Source: Rhodamnia argentea (taxonomy: Eukaryota > Streptophyta > Magnoliopsida > Myrtales > Myrtaceae). From it: 64,000 nucleotides of DNA. Shown one piece after another: positions 60,019 through 64,000 of this stretch (position 1 is its first letter; each line of letters opens with the position of its first letter). The notes under the pieces were generated by a model that saw only the letters and a program-made list of their open reading frames with translations, was not told the DNA's origin and did not search any database. The translations under genes were made by a program, and so were the position numbers. The stretch lies in contig NC_063156.1 of the NCBI RefSeq assembly GCF_020921035.1, positions 23,422,283 to 23,486,282 of the forward strand, in the 5' to 3' direction.

Positions 60019-62070
60019 GCTCGCGCACACACACATATATATATACACATATATACAAATGCATATGATGGCACATGTACACATTAGTACGCCCACACAA
60101 AAATACAATGCGTGATTACAAAATTATGCAGCAAAAACCTCATAACAAACCTGATCACCTGTAGTTGACCACCGAGTCCCCTGAAGACCCAAACTGGGCG
60201 GACTAGAACCCAAAGAAAACTCCAACAGTTCAACTCTTTCCTATAGCAAAGACAATGCAAAGAGACGTAAGCTCAACTTTTACCAGTGACCCGAAAGGAC
60301 AGATTACCAACGAATAGTCCAAAAGATGACTTACTATAAGCTTGGACTTCCTGTGTCTTAGACGTTTCTGCAAAACAAATATTAGACTGTTAAGCACATA
60401 TAATTATAGACAATATATGTATGACTAGTTTCTTCCTAGCATTCAGGAATTCAGATGAGTAAAAGTGGGGGAAGATTTTACAGTATTTCTCTAGCAAGAA
60501 ACATATTTGCACAAACTACTATTTCTTTCAAGCAGAACATAGCTACATCCATTATCTCCTCCGAGGATAAGAAGTTCCAAAAAATAGAATGTGTCAAAGA
60601 AAATGTCATTTTTCCCAAAGCATGCAAAACAAGTGTTTCTAACTTAAATGTGGTATGACAGCCCACACCTATCATGCCCATTCATCTTAAACATAAAACA
60701 ACAAATAATAAACATCGAAATCAACCCAACTCACCTCAACTAGTGATGCGAATCTTATGGAGAGCTTTGGGTTCACAAAATTGGGCCAGATTTCCATCAA
60801 CAGCTTGTTCAGCCATTCACAGTGCTCCAGAGGAGTTGTTGGCTGTGAGGACATGCAATTAGAACCAAACAAAGAGGATGAACTTTTAATTCTCAATGTT
60901 CACGTTCCGAATGAAAAGAAGATAGCTACCGAGGTGTTCAGTATGACGCGCTTCCATTTTTTATTCAGGTCTTCCACGAGCATTTGGCGTTGATAACTTC
61001 CATACTGCAGGCACCATAAAAAGAATTTTAGACTGACGATTGAAACTTCCCTTGGAATCCTTGTTTGGAACAGGATTAAATATATTTGAGGGAAGAAAGG
61101 AAAGAAAACTTTGAAGCATGGCCAAAAACTTTTATGTGTATTATTCACTTGATGGATTCTGATTATCTATTGATTACAATTTGCCTTTTTAGCTTGAGCT
61201 ATCTCTGCTTCTAAACTTCACATAATGCAATACATTTTCAAGAAACAGCAACCTCAATTTTTTTTTTTTTGGGGTCAAAACAGCAACCTCAAATTTTTTT
61301 TTTTTTGGGGTCAAAACAGCAACCTCATTTGACAACCTGCGATGGAGGCCTCTCAAGTCCTCTACTATATTTATTGCTGAGATCGCTCATTACCTACGAA
61401 ATGTATCTCAACCACGCAGATGAAGTGTCATAATCTTGGATAAACTAATTTGAATGACCTTCTTCCAGAGGATCGCAATTTTGGGCCAATCCTAACAACC
61501 GTACGATATAAAGCAGTCAACCCAGACACGAAGGAACAGGTCGGTCAAGACAAACTATGCAATTGAATTCCAGATATCAAGGGAGAACTGGAAAATATGA
61601 TCATAACAGCTTTTTTCAGACAACGAAATGCCAATCATTGAAGAAAGTGAAATTAGTAATCATCCACGTAACGGTACAATCTTCAGAAGACAACAAAAGT
61701 CACAAAAGCAAGATTTGACCATACAAAAAGAAACATCATGGTGCATATCAAATCAAGATGAGAATGTATTTGCCGAAAAAGAGAAAGATGAGAATATAAC
61801 CAGAAATTTCATTTGATTCCAGACAAGAAAAGAATCGGTCAAGGCAGAGTCAAGAACATGAATCAAGCAGGAATCACTCACCTGAATCGTTGCCCAAACG
61901 GCGACAACAAGAGGGACCCAATTCGAGAAAGGGAAAACCCATCTCTCTATCGCCCAGCCAAGTGCTATCAAACCAATCAAGAATGGAAGCAGAGGCTTCT
62001 CCACCGTCAAGTAGTTCAAGAACTCCATTGCCTCTTCCACGTTGAACCCTCTCTTGTTTCTCTTACCCAT
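54367..62070 (-). CDS. NTMC2T3: NTMC2T3: N-terminal-TM, SMP and triple C2-domain protein
   Basis: Fourteen exons: 62070-61882, 61004-60930, 60842-60735, 60367-60335, 60240-60151, 59376-59254, 58242-58099, 57409-56990, 56839-56705, 56436-56218, 56115-55843, 55648-55511, 55029-54727, 54588-54367; 823 aa, all introns phase 0. Residues about 26-63 form a membrane hairpin (LPFLIGLIALGWAIERWVFP, WVPLVVAVWATIQ). SMP lipid-transfer domain about 89-275 (PLEHCEWLNKLLMEIWPNF to ELPGVSSWLVKIL). C2A about 285-430, C2B about 480-600, C2C about 604-735 (DLIAADLRGTSDPYVRV). Residues 750-815 are a predicted coiled coil (MKELMVKLQSLIEDG). Order and length match Arabidopsis At3g18370. Such proteins tether ER to other membranes and move lipids. 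C2C keeps the first Asp pair, but the second loop reads DHNAVLLSSSIG, so calcium binding is doubtful. Confidence 0.96.
59931..60014. repeat. (CT)n(TA)n microsatellite in an NTMC2T3 intron
   Basis: About 40 bp of CT followed by about 40 bp of TA, then CA-rich sequence, within the intron between exons 5 and 6. Likely length-variable. Confidence 0.95.
61246..61326. repeat. 35-36-bp tandem repeat in NTMC2T3 intron 1
   Basis: 'cagcaacctca' starts at 61246, 61281 and 61317, each followed by a T run; between copies is 'ggggtcaaaa'. Probably arose by slippage. Confidence 0.8.
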
Positions 62071-62351
62071 CGAAAATCAAAACTCCCAGAACTTCCCACT
62101 TCACTTTCTCGGGCTGAAAAACGAAACTTGATACTCACAATACCATGGCGAAGATCGCCACAAGAAGGGGCAGAGAAGAAATAAAAAAATCTAAGCTTGA
62201 GAGCTGACAGACGCCAGTAGCATCAAGTCTTGGAGGATTTCTAACTTGCCCAAGAACTGATCCTCAATCAAGAATCACGGGTCGTCGACAGTCGGAGAAA
62301 AGGAGCGGTTAGGAATTCAGAGAGACTCCCTCCAGCTGCTCGTACCGTTTT

Positions 62352-62353
62352 CG

Positions 62354-62385
<32 letters not shown>

Positions 62386-62420
62386 AACAGAGACAGAAAC
62401 AGAGACAGAGAGAGGACAAG
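62352..62420. repeat. (GA)n tract and 'agaaacagagac' repeats in the NTMC2T3 leader
   Basis: About 28 bp of GA, then 'agacagaaacagagacagaa' units, 280 bp upstream of the NTMC2T3 start; pyrimidine-rich in the sense of that gene. Likely part of its core promoter or 5'UTR. Confidence 0.7.
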
Positions 62421-64000
62421 TCAGAGACTCGCGACGGTAAAGGTAAGAAATTCTTAGTTGAGAACGATGTGAACGCAGATTTTTGCTATTGAGATAAAAA
62501 AACTAGCTTGTGCCTCTCTTTCGTTCTCTCCGACGAGACCGTAATACTCTTTTTCGGCCATAAGCAACAGTCCAGAACGTACAACGGAAGAAGATATTGA
62601 TGTCCTCGAACTACCGTTGATCAAGAGTTCGTGGGTCCCGCCAATAAAGATGATTAAAATTTCTTGCAGACTCCTCCCGCTGCTGACTGACCAAGCGGAA
62701 GCCGATCGAGCTGGTAACCACTCTTGGGAAGGCTTTTGGTTGACTTTGACTTGTAATGTTTAAATTACGTGATCGCCACTGAATTTGGGGATGGGCTATC
62801 GAAATTTTACAGTGATAAATTTATTCTTGAAGGATGAGAGTGTATTTCTAGCTGTAGAATATGTTTTGTTATTCGCTTTGTTCTGCAGTTATTCAAAAGC
62901 TTGAAAGTATTCTATATAACTGGCGAGTATTATCCTAATTAATGAATGAAATCTTTTTTTTTTCTCGATAAAAAAAAGAGAAAAAAATTCGTACTTTTTC
63001 AATCTTGTGCGTAAGAAAATTAAGGATATTGATATTTTCACACCATCCTCCTTCATTTATTTTTTACTTTTTCAATTTTAGATGGTCATTTAAGATCGCA
63101 GTAAAGATAGACGAAATGTTGCGATCAAATCGGGAACGAGTGATTTTATTTTTGTAATATTGCATGATCGAAGATATTCATCTTCATTGCTCGAGAGAAC
63201 AAAATATAAGTTTATTTGACGTTTGAATTCGATGTCGTGGTCCTGATATGGAATTTGCAATTTTTGCAAGGTGTTTTTCGAGAGAATGGACATATGTTCT
63301 TACAATATGTGAGTAACAACAATATATGGAGGGTCAAATCTAGGGTTGACCGACGACCGGGCCGGGATCGTGGGTCGGGTCAAATCCGGCTCACCGGTCG
63401 ATTTTTGAACTTTCAAGGGGAGGAGTCAAACTGCGAAATTCCAAAAAGTTTTATTTTGGGGTGGCGGGCGTGGTGGGGCCCAGCGGCTTCTAGAATGATT
63501 TTATTTTTCTCCGCTAATTTCCCACGTGGCACCGCTAAGGAAGACCCTCGGAGTCGGGTCTTCGAGGAGGTGGTCCAGACCGGATTCTTCGGTTTTTACA
63601 TTCCGGTCCGCTTTGGCCGTACTGTTAGGGCACCTCGAACGGAGATCCGACTGTCGGTCCAGTCAGCAGCAGCATTAACTTTTTGCCGGCTCATAGTTGG
63701 CTACTAAATTTTGCAGATTTCTTTTTTTATTTTATTTTATTTTATAAATTTCCAGCTTAGGCCAGAAAATACTTTTTGCAGGCTTAGGGTTGGAGAACTT
63801 GATCAAATTTTTGCAAGATGGGCACTCGGAGTTATTTTTACTTTCGCTTTTAGATGAATTTAAGAAATAATTTATAGGTAGTGTCAAGAGCATTTGATGT
63901 TTACCTGAAGTTGGATATGCTAAATCTCCCAAAAAAAAAAAAAAACATATTCGCGGTTGTTTGTATTTTTTGAACGGGTATATTTGTTTAATTTTGACCA
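62421..64000. other. Upstream region of NTMC2T3 and window edge
   Basis: No gene recognised. The 163-codon plus frame at 63216-63707 has no motif. 63340-63710 is GC-rich with a G-box (CACGTGGC, 63523-63530) and CCGGTC-type motifs as in the hAT-like ends, so it may be repeat-derived or the promoter of a gene beyond the window. Confidence 0.45.

Noticed and set aside
63216-63707. 163-codon plus-strand frame
   Set aside because: No family resemblance, mixed AT-rich and GC-rich composition, G-box and repeat-like motifs inside.

Overview
This is a nuclear plant (eudicot) window. It has a nuclear-encoded Rubisco small subunit with a chloroplast transit peptide, NAC and AP2/ERF transcription factors, a plant-type MIR159/319 foldback, spliceosomal introns, AT-rich intergenic DNA and many small non-autonomous transposons. 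The species cannot be fixed from the sequence. Exon models below were assembled by hand from splice sites and reading frame; each multi-exon model closes in frame.

Layout. 1-6.3 kb: gene-poor, repeat-derived DNA. 7.07-7.94 kb (+): CRF/ERF118-type AP2/ERF factor. 9.5-11.65 kb: transposon cluster, including two copies of a family with 3-bp TTA/TAA target duplications. 12.39-18.02 kb (-): 14-exon CCR4-homolog-5-like deadenylase. 21.43-21.76 kb (+): MIR159/319-type microRNA gene with its own TATA box. 25.02-25.57 kb (-): complex I subunit NDUFB10/PDSW with three site II motifs upstream. 25.86-28.6 kb: hAT-like element and further inverted-repeat elements. 28.6-29.5 kb: an orphan leader-like stretch behind a perfect palindrome. 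30.9-32.33 kb (+): RBCS with I-box/G-box promoter. 32.94-34.56 kb (-): decayed LINE. 37.06-38.19 kb (-): small plant-conserved protein of unknown function. 38.9-46.1 kb: transposon-rich. 47.09-48.66 kb (+): NAC factor. 49.79-53.31 kb (+): RRM-less CstF64-like protein (ESP1 type). 54.37-62.07 kb (-): 14-exon NTMC2T3 (TM-SMP-C2-C2-C2). 62.1-64 kb: promoter-like sequence with no gene recognised.

The genes do not form one pathway. Themes are RNA 3'-end biology (CCR4 deadenylase, ESP1), organelle energy metabolism (RBCS, NDUFB10), membrane contact sites (NTMC2T3) and regulation (ERF, NAC, microRNA). I found no clearly new multi-gene system. The most rewarding observations are the microRNA foldback with a G-G mismatch, two GC-AG introns, the 61-bp tandem repeat carrying GCCCAAAA motifs in the ESP1 promoter, the unusual AP2 C-terminus, and the transposon family with a GC-rich core.
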